64,000 nt of DNA from Cyathus striatus (lineage: Eukaryota > Basidiomycota > Agaricomycetes > Agaricales > Nidulariaceae), in assembly GCA_025738555.1 (NCBI GenBank), contig JAOVFP010000012.1:3224001-3288000 (forward strand), given 5' to 3'. Below the pieces are notes generated by a model. It did not search any database. It saw only the letters and a list, made by a program, of their open reading frames with translations, and had not been told where the DNA came from. Within the stretch, counting starts at the first letter, position 1. The number at the start of each line of letters is the position of its first letter. The position numbers and the translations under genes were made by a program. Below are positions 45,391 to 55,878 of the stretch, in pieces.

Positions 45391-45437
45391 GCAGGACAAT
45401 GGTCTTCTATTCTACAACTAGTCTAATCGGCCTCGAT

Positions 45438-46300
45438 ATGTTCCCTAAACTCACTCTTACCTCCTCGCCTAGGTTCCTTGTGGTCGTCAGTGCCCAGCAA
45501 TGAGGTACACAGACAGCGGAAAACCACTCCGCATTTCCCAGGCAAAAACGTACTGGCTCAGGGTATACAACCCAGTTTGCAGATGCTGTCATCCTCGACT
45601 CCTACTGGTGCTGGCTTCACACACCAGCGGTAATGCTCAAGTTCGTCACTACTAGTGTGAACAAGAACATTGTCTCCCACGTCTACCCTCTTAACTCGCC
45701 CACCGAGTACAAAGTTTTCAAGCTCCCAAATGAGTTCACCTTCAATGTTGACTTTCCTTCCTTGCCGTCTCAACAGAGCCCTCTACTTCTCTGACATGGA
45801 TGCTGATGGTGGTATGACGAAGAGGTGCCAAGTATGGTACTGGTTGCTTTCATTATCAGAGTGGTTTGTTTTCTAAATATATACATTTCTATAGCCATGC
45901 TGGCTTTCATGCCCTAATGACAGAATGGCTCCCCCACCCAGCTTAACGCTGGAACTGGAAGTTTCAGTACCTGCTGTAACGAGATGAACGCCTGGGCAGT
46001 CAACAACGATGGGGCTGCATTCACCCCCCACCCTTGCACAGACCTCCTATGGAAACAGCCTAGCCATCGTCACACTATTTCTCACTTACCAACAGCAGCA
46101 CCACCGGAAACCTTCAGAAGATTTGCCGCTCGTACACTCAGGATGGCAAGGTTATCAGGTTATCTAGAACTCCAAGACCAACATCGCTGGAATGACCACA
46201 TTCAACTCCGTTACTGAGGACTTCTGTGACACATAAAAGGCTTTCTTCAACGACACCCGCAACATCTAGAACAAGGGTGGTGTTATAAGCATGTCGAGGA
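45438..46300 (+). pseudogene. GH7 cellobiohydrolase (reducing-end cellulase) pseudogene
   Basis: From an ATG at 45438 the frame reads a signal-peptide-like MFPKLTLTSSPRFLVVVSAQ, then an in-frame TGA where the family has Val, then GTQTAENHSAFPRQK, VILDSYWCWLHT, LKFVTTSVNKNIVSHVYPL and NEFTFNVDFPSLP. After a frame change it continues RALYFSDMDADGGMTK, then (other frames) [21 protein letters not shown] and AAFTPHPCT, and finally [17 protein letters not shown] and KAFFNDT. This is the GH7 order: mature N-terminus, VV(L/I)D.NWRW.H, NEF.F.VD, LNGALY...MDADGG, the CC.EMD.WE active-site block and the C-terminal TDSFC block. The catalytic ExDxxE region is lost: EMNAWAVNN replaces EMD.WE. About 45 residues after WLHT and several internal parts are missing. 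GH7 enzymes are secreted and release cellobiose from cellulose chain ends. This copy cannot encode an active enzyme. Confidence 0.85.
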
Positions 46301-47639
46301 GAGCTGCTGTCATTGTCGTGTATTGTTCGTTTCTTCCTGCTGTATTATTTAGTCTAGATCTCTTTCTATCAGTTCTTTCCTTCTCCGTTCGTTTCCTTGT
46401 TCCCTTCCACCTTCATTCATCCACCACATCTCCACAGTAATGTGTAACCTTACACGCACCCCTTCTCTCCCTGCACTGCCTCCAAAGGGAACGCTTGCAA
46501 GCCCACTTAAACTATGTATGACTTTCTCAAGCAACTTGAAACGCAACAGTTGATCATGTCCATGTCAGAGCTCAAGTATTCCTATGGCTAGTTTGAGCAT
46601 GTCCCCATATTCAGGGTCTTCGGTGTATGGTCTTTGCCTCATGCAAATCCGATATTTGTAGGGTGCTTGTTCAGGGAGCGAGGGGATGGAATACAGATGT
46701 TTCGTTCATCGATTCTTTACTCTTTTTGAGAATCTGGGTGTGCTGATAAAGATGACAGTATGCTGAAGAAAAGGCGACGACTTGGATGAGGAAGACAATG
46801 CCGTGACAACCCTCTCTCCTGCTTCTTCATCTCTTCCTTGCACCCATCTCCTCCAGCCCCCCTTTCCCCACATTTCTAGGCTTAGGTCTCGGTTCTGTTG
46901 GCCTAGGATACCTTCTCCTCGCCCTACGCTGGATCCTGTTATGCTACCTTAAGGTGAGTCTGGGTGATGTTCAATCAACACCGTAGATGGGAAGTTTGGG
47001 ATGTGTTTCAGGCTCGTTTTATTCCTTTCCTTACCTTCTTTTGGCTAACTGATATGCTACAGATCTTCATATAGAATGCCAGGACCCCCATCTTACCCCA
47101 TAACATGAGGTAGTTGGGAACATTGTGGTGAGTGGAGTGTGACACTTACCTGGCATATCAACAAATACATTGAGGCCTTGCTGACGTCTTGTTGAGGTGG
47201 GGGAAGTCTGAAAAGGATATGTGAGGACATCCCCCACCTTGACATCCCCCTCATCCCTCAAGTCCTCACAGGTTGTCAATGAGATGTTGCCAAGGCCTCA
47301 ATGAGTTTATTGACGTCTGGTAAGTGTCTTGCTCCGCCCATTGCTATCTTGCTGGAGAGAACAGTGAGGGGAAAGAACGGCTGCCCACAACAACTACCAC
47401 CTCCACCACTACCACTTCCACATCTCACTGCCATCATAGCTGACTCCACCACTGCTGTTGTTCCCCTGAGTTGTACCTATTTTTTTATATTAGTGTAGTT
47501 ATATATAGTTGTATATCAATAGTATAATAATAAATTTGTTCTTATAAGTATGATTTGCAAGAACCTAAAAGACATTGGAAGACGTGGTAGGGATGTACTG
47601 TAAGTATGTGACTAAATTGGCTAAATTTGCTGTCATATT
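46301..47639. other. Intergenic region downstream of the GH7 pseudogene
   Basis: No gene recognised. A small inverted pair, ACATTGAGGCCTTG near 47167 and CAAGGCCTCAATGAG near 47290, flanks about 110 bp and may be a foldback remnant. AT-rich sequence follows from 47480. Confidence 0.4.
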
Positions 47640-49195
47640 TGTAAAGTGAGAAAGTGGCAAATTGATCCAAATCACCAAACTGGGCTAAATGTGATGGAGC
47701 TCAATAATGGCCTAATGTGGCTTTATTTGGCTCTATTTGCCATCTTTGCCACCTTTGCCAAAATTTATAAATTGAGCTATTTGGCTACTATTAGCTCTGT
47801 TGCATTTGGCTCATTTGCCTGCCACTTCAAATAGCTCTATTTATGAATTTGGCAAAGGTGGCAAAAGTAGCAAATTGAGCCAAATGCACCAAATTGATCC
47901 AAACATGAGTGGTAAATTTAACAAATGGCTCCACTGAATATAGTGGCCAATCTAGCAAATGTGGCAAATTGAGCCAAATGCAGTGAATAGTAGTCAATTG
48001 GCAAACTGAGCATGAGTGGCAAATGGCTCAATATATCACTTTGGCAAAGGTGGCAAATCTAGCAAAGCTAAATGTGGCATGTGGCTTCAGTGGATATATT
48101 GGCCAATTGGCAAATTGAGCCAAATGCAGCATATGGCTTCAGTGGATATAGTGGCTAATTGGCAAATGTGGCATATGGCTTCAGTGGATATGGTGGCCAA
48201 TTGGCAAACTGAGCCAAATATGAGTGGTAAATGGCTCAATTTATAAATTTGGCAAAGGTGGCAAATCTGGCAAATTGAGCCAAATGTGGCATATGGCTTC
48301 AGTGGATATGGTGGCCAATTGGCAAACTGAGTCAAACATGAGTGGTAAATGGCTCAATTTATAAATTTGGCAAAGGTGGCAAATGTGGCATATGGCTTCA
48401 GTGGATATGGTGGCCAATTGGCAAACTGAGCCAAATATGAGTGGCAAATGGCTCAATATATAACTTTGGCAAAGGTGGCAAATCTAACAAATTGAGCCAA
48501 ATGTAGCATGTGGCTTCAGTGGATATATTGGCCAATTGGCCAATTGAGCCAAATCTGGCAAATTGAGCCAAATGCAGCATATGGCTTCAGTGAATATAGT
48601 GGCCAATCAACAAACTGAGCCAAACATGAGTAGTAAATGGCTCAATTTATAAATTTGGCAAAGGTGACAAATCTGGCAAATTGAGCCAGTTTGCTGATTG
48701 GCCACCATATCCACTGAAGCCATATGCTGCATTTGGCTCAATTTGTTAGATTTGCCACCTTTGCCAAAGTTATATATTGAGCCATTTTCCACTCATATTT
48801 GGTTCAGTTTGCCAATTGGCCACCATATCCACTGAAGCCATATGCCACATTTGGCTCAATTTGCCACCTTTGCCACCTTTGCCAAATTTATAAATTGAGC
48901 CATTTACCACTCATATTTGGCTCAGTTTGCCAATTGGCCGCCATATCCACTGAAGCCATATGCCACATTTGCCACCTTTGCCAAATTTATAAATTGAGCC
49001 ATTTACCATTTGCCAATTAGCCACTATATCCACTGAAGCCATATGCCACATTTGGCTCAGTTTATGGATTTGGCAAAGGTGATAAATCTGGCAAATTGAG
49101 CCAAATGTGAGTGGTAAATGGCTCAATTTATAATTTGGCAAAGGTAGCAAATGTGGTAAATTGAGCCAAATGCAGCAATTGCTTGGTGGCAAACA
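47640..49195. repeat. GAGCCAAAT-type array, cluster 2, folded into a palindrome
   Basis: From about 48000 to 48686 the units read AAATTGAGCCAAATGTGGCA, TATGGCTTCAGTGGATATGG, TGGCCAATTGGCAAACTGAG and AATTTGGCAAAGGTGGCAAA in that order, about 115 bp per cycle. From 48687 to about 49060 the order and strand are reversed (CAGTTTGCTGATTGGCCACC, ATATCCACTGAAGCCATATG, TTTGCCACCTTTGCCAAA). The switch point is near 48686. All apparent proteins here are array translations. Confidence 0.85.
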
Positions 49196-50320
49196 GCTGC
49201 ACTTCTCAATTTGCCATTGGCCATATAAATATTAATAATTGTTTTTTTAGATATGTATTATTTTGATTTATTCCCCCATATTTCATATTTATTAGATACT
49301 ATTCTGATATATTATAATTCTCTATTATTGGAACTTGTTATGTAAATAATTATTTGACAACAATTTTTTTTTCATAAGATATTATAAAGGTATTATAATG
49401 GAAGTATTGTTTATGTACATATTTTTATAATTTAAAGATAATCTTTTCATTATTCATGTTCTATGTTATGAAATGTCTATATTTATACATTTCATCATAT
49501 TACATGTAAACAATTTTCAAATAGTATAGTGACAGCTTGTCACTCAATATTACTTGAATTATTCATCAATCATTATGGTGTCATATTTCAATTATATTAT
49601 TTGTATAATCTATAACAAAGTATGTTAAATTTTATAATTCTTTTTAACGTACCTTTTGCATACCTATTGTATACTTTTCTCCATAATCTTTATGTATATA
49701 TTTTCATAATTACAAAATAATCATTTTATACATTATGAAATGTCTATATTTATATATTTCATCATATTATGTGTAAACATATTTTACTTAGTATAGTGAC
49801 AGTTTGTCACTCAATACTATTTGAATTATACATGAATCATTATAGTGTAATATTTTAATTATATTATTTGTATAATTTGTAACAAAGTATGTTGATAAAT
49901 TTTATAATTTTTTTCAACATACCTTTTGCATACCTATTCCATACTTTTCTTTGTAATCATTACATATTTTGTTGATGTAATATGAAATTACAACTCTGTA
50001 CTCTTCACTATACTTACTGCTCTATTATTTTAAAAGTATGGTGACAATTTGTAACACACTTCTACCTACAATACTATTTGAATGTTTATGTATCATTCTT
50101 CTTATCATAATTTCAGTATAATGCATTGCATAATTTTCACCATAATCTCTTAATACTATTGTAGTCTATTATGGAATTTATATTTCATACTATATAACAT
50201 ATTTTTTGCCATTGTTATTTTAAAAGTAGTGTGACATTTGTCACACAATACTATTTAAAATAATGTTTAGGTAATTTATGAGCTTTTATTGTGGTATGTT
50301 TCATTCATATTTATTTAATT
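49196..50320. repeat. AT-rich region with about 267-bp tandem duplication
   Basis: CTATATTTATACATTTCATC, AGTATAGTGACAGCTTGTCAC, TATTATTTGTATAATCTATA and ACCTTTTGCATACCTATT recur in the same order with an offset of about 267 bp (starting near 49475 and again near 49742). A third, weaker cycle follows from 50030. The motif TGACAGTTTGTCA is a small palindrome in each cycle. No coding signal. Confidence 0.75.
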
Positions 50321-51530
50321 CTTGATGAAAAAATATGTAATCAAGGGTGCACTTCTTTTTATCATAATATTTGAATATTTTCTCACTTATTATGTTACTG
50401 TGCACCCAGTGTATATATGCAAAACAATGCAGTTGACACATGCGAGTAAATGTGTTCCAAGCCAAATTGTTGGTATAATCAGCTGTTCATCTATAATAAG
50501 ATACACTTTGTCTTATATATACTGTATCATTTCAACCAAATGTTCAGCCATGTGTCATGGCACCTTTCTGAACTGAACAAATTTTGCATTTGTCATGCAT
50601 CATGGATGGGTTTGAACAAAGGTTCAGTGAAACAAATATTGGCTTAAATTTCAAAATTTTCTCATGCTTTTCAGGATGGTATACATGTAAATGAGATCTC
50701 TAATATTCTCCCCAAGTATTGGTAGAATACATAGTGTTTTTGCATTAGCAGAAGATATTTCTCATCTAAAGTGTTGCATGTGTGACATCTGGGGGGGATA
50801 ATTGAAGCTAGGGTCAGCTGCAGTGTTTCAAATGGAAGGAACTGTATCATTGTTTGAGAAACATGCAGTTTACAGTCCATTGTTTTCAGTGTTTCAAAAT
50901 TTCAATGAGCCCTTACACCTTACATCATACCCACCTTGAACAAATTTAGTCAATGTCATGCACAAAGTATTGGTCTGAACTGAACAATGAACCAAAGTTT
51001 ATTGTCATGCCAAAAAAACATGAACATTCAGTCAGAATGTTACAGTATCCAACAACACATTCACAACCTTACCCTTTTGCATGGTCATTTGGTGTGTATC
51101 AACAAGTTTAAATGAATAGATTATTGTGGGTCTGAGTTATTGGGACTTGCAGCAATGGACATTTTGAATTGCTTCCATGCATGCTATCACATACATTCCA
51201 CCTAATAATTACTCATATTTGCAATGGTTGTACATTTGTGGTACAAGCATGTTTGCTATTTTTGAAGAATTGAAGCTTTACAGTCTACTCTACTGGAAAC
51301 TTACTGGCATTATCTACTAACAAATAGATAGATGTGTTGTGATTTGTTGAGAGTCATGTCAATCAATATTTGCAATGGAGTCTGATTGGGGAATGAAATC
51401 GACAAGATACAGTAATCAATAGTCCACTGTACTATGTGGAAATAACTCCTACCCTGAAAATGACCTCTCCTTTTGTCCAGAAACTTCCTCATGTCAATGC
51501 ACTAGCAGATTGCTCAATACAATAGTTAAC
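50321..51530. other. AT-rich intergenic region
   Basis: Short frames at 50322-50647 lack recognisable motifs. Nothing else was identified. Confidence 0.4.
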
Positions 51531-51579
51531 AACCCAAGTGTTTAGTATATCCTGTAGTTGGGTACCTATTAATTTCTAG

Positions 51580-51800
51580 TTATTCATTGATTTCATTCCA
51601 TTGATTTTTCATTGATTTTTTCATTGATTCACACATGAACGGGACTCATGATTTCTTATTGAGCTCATAAATAATCCATTGAATACTCATTGATCTCAGT
51701 GATTGATACTGCATTGATTTTAGTATGAATTTACATTGAGTTCTCATGATTTCTCATTGATTTCTTATTGATATCTCATTGAATTTAGTACAAATAAATG
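51580..51800. repeat. CATTGATTTC/TCATTGA repeat array
   Basis: Many degenerate copies of TTTCATTGATTTC and TCATTGATNTC occur at 10-25 bp spacing, ending just before the NACHT fragment. Such short dense repeats resemble transposon subterminal arrays. Confidence 0.7.
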
Positions 51801-51871
51801 ATTGAGCTTGTTTGATTGATTTCAAGCTGTCGAGGCTCCTCGGTTCTGATCAATCAGAATGACAGCCACTA

Positions 51872-52408
51872 GTGATTGAATGGCATTTCAAATACCTGAT
51901 TGCTGATCCACTGAATGTTTGTAAAGAACAATTGAAATCACATCCACCTGCATTCCTTATTGATGCCTTGGATAAATGCAAATCATCTGAGTTTTTAAAA
52001 TCTCTTAAAAAGACATTACAAGATTGGATCACACTTCCTAAACAATATAAGCTCATTGTGACTGGAAGGCCAGGTTCTCTATCAGACATAATCCAGAATG
52101 AAAAAATATGCAAAACAATTAAATTAGAAACTGATTCACTTCATGATTCAGAGATAAATCAAGATATTTCTCTCTTTCTGAAGAAAAAATGTGAAATTAT
52201 GAACATGTATTACAACTTAATTTAACAGAAAATGAGTTAAAGGGGATGTGTGAACAAGCTGCTGGATTATTCATCTGGGCATCCACTGCAATCAAGTACA
52301 TCACTCTGTCATCAGAACAAAATGACCAACTATCACCAGATGAAAAGCTACAAGAAGTTCTATCATGGAATAAAGGTCATGGGATTGAAGATGTAATCAG
52401 GTGGTAAA
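51872..52408 (+). pseudogene. NACHT-type NLR fragment
   Basis: The first frame reads FKYLIADPLNVCKEQLKSHP, then FLIDALDKC, a Walker B-like motif of fungal NACHT NTPases, and KQYKLIVTGRPGSLSDII, matching the conserved 'K.IVT.RP...I' strand-loop. After a one-base frame change near 52200 it continues LTENELKGMCEQAAGLFIWA and STAIKYIT, typical of the segment after the NTPase core. The P-loop and any effector or repeat domains are absent on both sides, so only the centre of an NLR remains. Fungal NLRs act in self/non-self recognition. The fragment is frameshifted and truncated at both ends. Confidence 0.75.
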
Positions 52409-53794
52409 TTATTGTAAGTTTACTTGCCCTGGTCAGCTATTGTGATTGGGCTAGGTATTTTGCACCACATCCAAGGGGCACAATGCACCTGAACTAATTC
52501 TGCATCACCTACTTTGCTTTTGGAGTGCAGGTAATGCAATATTGGAGCAGCTCATGATCTGTAACTTGTAGTTGAGTTGGAATTACAACAAGGGTGGAAA
52601 ACTGATGTTTGATAGATCTGGGAATAGTATTAGCAATTAATTACTACTAAAAGGAGGAAGCAGATAGGTATGCTTGACATTAACCCAATGAATTTTGATC
52701 AGAGTGTAGGCTATGTATCAAGCATAATCACTAAATATGACACTACATAATCTTTCCACAAATATGGCCATACACTTTCCATTTTGGCTGTAAATCTACA
52801 GCCATATGCAGCTGTAACTGTTGTCAGGAATAGAAGGGAAGGTTTGAAGAGCTGACCATGGAGGAAGACCAGATTGAAAATACTGACCGACAATAGTAAC
52901 AGATGAAGCTGTGTATTGCACAGGAGCTACAATGTGCGTACATACAGAGAATGATTATGTAACTATATTATGTAACTATGTGGCTGTGCCTCAACATGAA
53001 CACCCAGATTCTAACAACTGTACTATACACCATCCATATTGTTTCACTTGAGAATGGGCTATGGTATGGTACAGAAGGTATGACACTCCATTGTGTCATT
53101 TATTCACTGCACTTTTAGTTCAGTTTGCCATATTTAACCATTGCCATACTCACAATATCGACTTATTTTTCCATATTTTCAGTACATATCTATACATTTA
53201 CTATATTCTATATGTAAATATATCCTATTACTCCAGGTATGTCTTTCATAATAACTGTTTTGATGACTTTCTGAGATATTGAAAATATCTGCTATAATTC
53301 CCATGCTCTTCTGGGCATTGTGCCATACATCCAACTTTATTCTACTGTATGTTAGGCATTACAGAACTTCATTTTAGCTCTTATTTCATTGTTGTATATC
53401 ACAGTAACAGATAAATTACACTACAAAGGCTTATTATATGGTATTTCTCAATGTTATCTCATATATAAATGTACCTGTACACTGCTTATCAAAGTAGTAT
53501 GGCCATGTCTAGATAGTACTAACCTCACATACCTTCAAGCTAATGTGCATGGTTAGACTTAATACTTGTTGAACTCAGTGTGGCTGGAAATCTTGAGTCA
53601 CTCATGAATTTCAGACATGACTATTTTGGAAGATTTGAGCTTTGTTTTTGAGCCTTGGATCCAAAAAGCCACTGAGACATCAAAATATGATTACTAATTG
53701 TTATTCTTGATAGATCTTGCCACACAGCTAAATTGGGGTAGCTCAGAGGAAGAGGTGTGAAGGCATGAGTTTTGACAAAGCAGTCTGACAGCTG
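52409..53794. other. AT-rich intergenic region
   Basis: No gene, repeat array or mobile-element end was recognised; scattered short frames only. Confidence 0.4.
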
Positions 53795-54100
53795 TCATTG
53801 ATTTTGATCATGAGGGATACCAGTACTGGGATTAACATCTCTTTCTATATTTCTTTTTTTAAAGAGGACATTACTTACTTCTACTTGATTTTTGAAGGTG
53901 TTGGGAATTGCTGGGATGGGATTGATAGGGTCAGGTGCTTTTTGGAGCTGCAAAAGAGGCACTAGGGGACCATTCTGTGCAGGGGAGCAGATGTGATTTG
54001 CAAATAGTTCCTGAGCCCTTGGGACTGCACCCAAGGACACCAAGTCTGAGCTTTCTTTTTCTGGTAATTTTTGACATTTCTCTTTCTTGTCATTTGACAT
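53795..54100 (-). CDS. Small open frame, 101 residues, function unknown
   Basis: A single minus-strand frame from an ATG at 54100 reads MSNDKKEKCQKLPEKESSDL and continues Pro-rich (APDPINPIPAIPN). Its even composition looks more like a coding sequence than the surrounding AT-rich DNA. A GTAAGT at the end of QVE could be a splice donor, so the true C-terminus may differ. No domain was recognised. It may be the first exon of a larger, decayed gene. Confidence 0.35.
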   Translation of the reverse strand: MSNDKKEKCQKLPEKESSDLVSLGAVPRAQELFANHICSPAQNGPLVPLLQLQKAPDPINPIPAIPNTFKNQVEVSNVLFKKRNIERDVNPSTGIPHDQNQ

Positions 54101-54296
54101 GGTCTCTTAGACACAATGTGGAATAGTGCAGTAGATAGACATGGGGTCTGTGATGCAAGAGAACATGTTGCACAGACCATCTCTCATTTGTACATAAAGC
54201 ACTCCCCACTAAGGGAGAAATTCATCTTTTGTTCACTTGGTATACATTCCCATCCCATTGTCCCATTTCATCTTCATATGATACATACATAGTTCA

Positions 54297-54560
54297 GTAA
54301 TTTACACTCCCCCAAGAAGTCTGTATGGATCTGTACGGAATCTGCACAGAATCCGAAAATTCCGTACAGATCCATGCAGATTCCATGCAGATCTGTACAG
54401 ACCCGTACAGACCTGTATAGATACCATACAGAATTTATATAGTGGCTATTATTATTATTAGAGGTGATTATTCTATACAGATTTAATACATATTCTGCAT
54501 GGATTCTGTGTGGATTTATGCAGAATCTGTAAGATCTATTTAATACCTTAATTTTCCTGT
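54297..54560. repeat. Transposon end with CTGTACAGATCC-type subterminal repeats
   Basis: TTTACACTCCCCCAAG at 54301 resembles the end of the KDZ element at 55153. It is followed by dense copies of GATCTGTACGGAATC, CCATGCAGATTCC and CTGTACAGACC. AGATTCTGTACAGAATTTTC recurs at 55108, just before the next element end. This is likely the end of a second, related element whose other end is unclear. Confidence 0.5.
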
Positions 54561-54699
54561 TTCAAATCACAATGAATACTATTAAAACTGTTAATTCATA
54601 ATCTCATCTCATCCCTACCACCATCTTGTTTCCTTTGCTGCCTTGTCACAGGTGTCAAGTGTAACTCTACATGAAAAGTGTGACACTACACAAACTCTG

Positions 54700-55090
54700 T
54701 GATACACTCAATATATAGTATCATGCTCAATACATAGTGTCATGCTTAATGTATAGTGTCACACTTAATGCATAGTATCATATTTAATGTATAGTGTCAC
54801 ACTCAACACCTAGTATCACACTCAATGCATAGTGTCATGCTTAATGAATAGTGTCACACTCAACACCTAGTATCACACTCAATGTATAGTGTCATGTTTA
54901 ATGTATAGTGTCATGCTTAAAGCATAGTGTCACATTTAATGTATAGTGTCACACTCAACACCTAGTATCACATTTAATGCATAGTGTCACACTTAATGTA
55001 CAGTGTCACACTCAACACCTAGTGTCACACTCAATGCATAGTGTCACATTTAATGTATAGTGTCACACTCAACACCTAGTGTCACACACA
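54700..55090. repeat. About 20-bp minisatellite (TAGTGTCACACTCAAYRCA)
   Basis: Around 19 units of TAGTGTCACACTCAATGCA and variants (TAGTATCACACTCAACACC, TAGTGTCATGCTTAATGTA) run head to tail. It lies between two transposon-end-like sequences. Confidence 0.85.
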
Positions 55091-55170
55091 AGGAAATAAG
55101 TATAATAAGATTCTGTACAGAATTTTCAGGTCTGTAATGCAGAATTCCAGTACTTTACACTCCCCCCCCC

Positions 55171-55640
55171 ACTCCGGCCGGACTCCGGGTGGACCCAATA
55201 TAGTCCGGATATTCCAGATGGACTCCAGCTTGTTCAGCTGGAGTCCGGGTGGAGTCCTGGTGGAATGAATATTGTCCGGATGGAGTCCTGATGGAATGGA
55301 TATTGTCCTGGTGGCATCCTGTTGGAATATACGGAGTCCTGATGGAGTCCTGATGGAGTCCGTATTTTCCACTGGGTTCTGATATCTTAGGTGTGTTCTT
55401 AAGTAAGGGTTCAGGACTCCGGGTGGAGTCCTGATGGAGTCCTGATGGAGTCCATATTTTCCACTGAGTTCTGATATCTTAGATGTGTTCTTAAGTAAGG
55501 GTTCAGGACTCCGGGTGGACTCCAGGTGGACTCTGGGTGGACTTCACAAGAAATTAGGTGTATTAGCATTTGTTTTGAGTATAATAATAATATAAGGGAT
55601 CAGGACTCCAGGTGAATTCCAGGTGGACTTAACAAGAAAT
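55171..55640. repeat. KDZ element subterminal repeats, 3' side
   Basis: More than fifteen copies of GGACTCC or its complement, in phrases such as CTCCGGGTGGACTCCAGGTG and GTCCTGATGGAGTCCTGATG, with two larger repeats around TTTTCCACTG and CTTAAGTAAGGGTTCAGGAC (near 55365 and 55455). Confidence 0.85.
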
Positions 55641-55878
55641 GTAGGTGTTTTATAGGGCCTCAATTAATTCTCATACACATTTTCCCACACATCTCAGCAT
55701 TGATAACAGCAATCTATTATCTCCCTACCACATCTCTATTACCACTTGGTTGTCATGCCAACATGATGTGGCTAAGTACTTCCATTATTATTACACTTAG
55801 GGGCATTATTACTATAATCATTAATATTACTATTACCTATTACATGTTTCACACCATATATAAAATATTACATAGAAA

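Noticed and set aside
47700..49195. Several 60-93 codon frames with repeated QLATISTEAICHIW strings
   Set aside because: They are translations of the GAGCCAAAT array.
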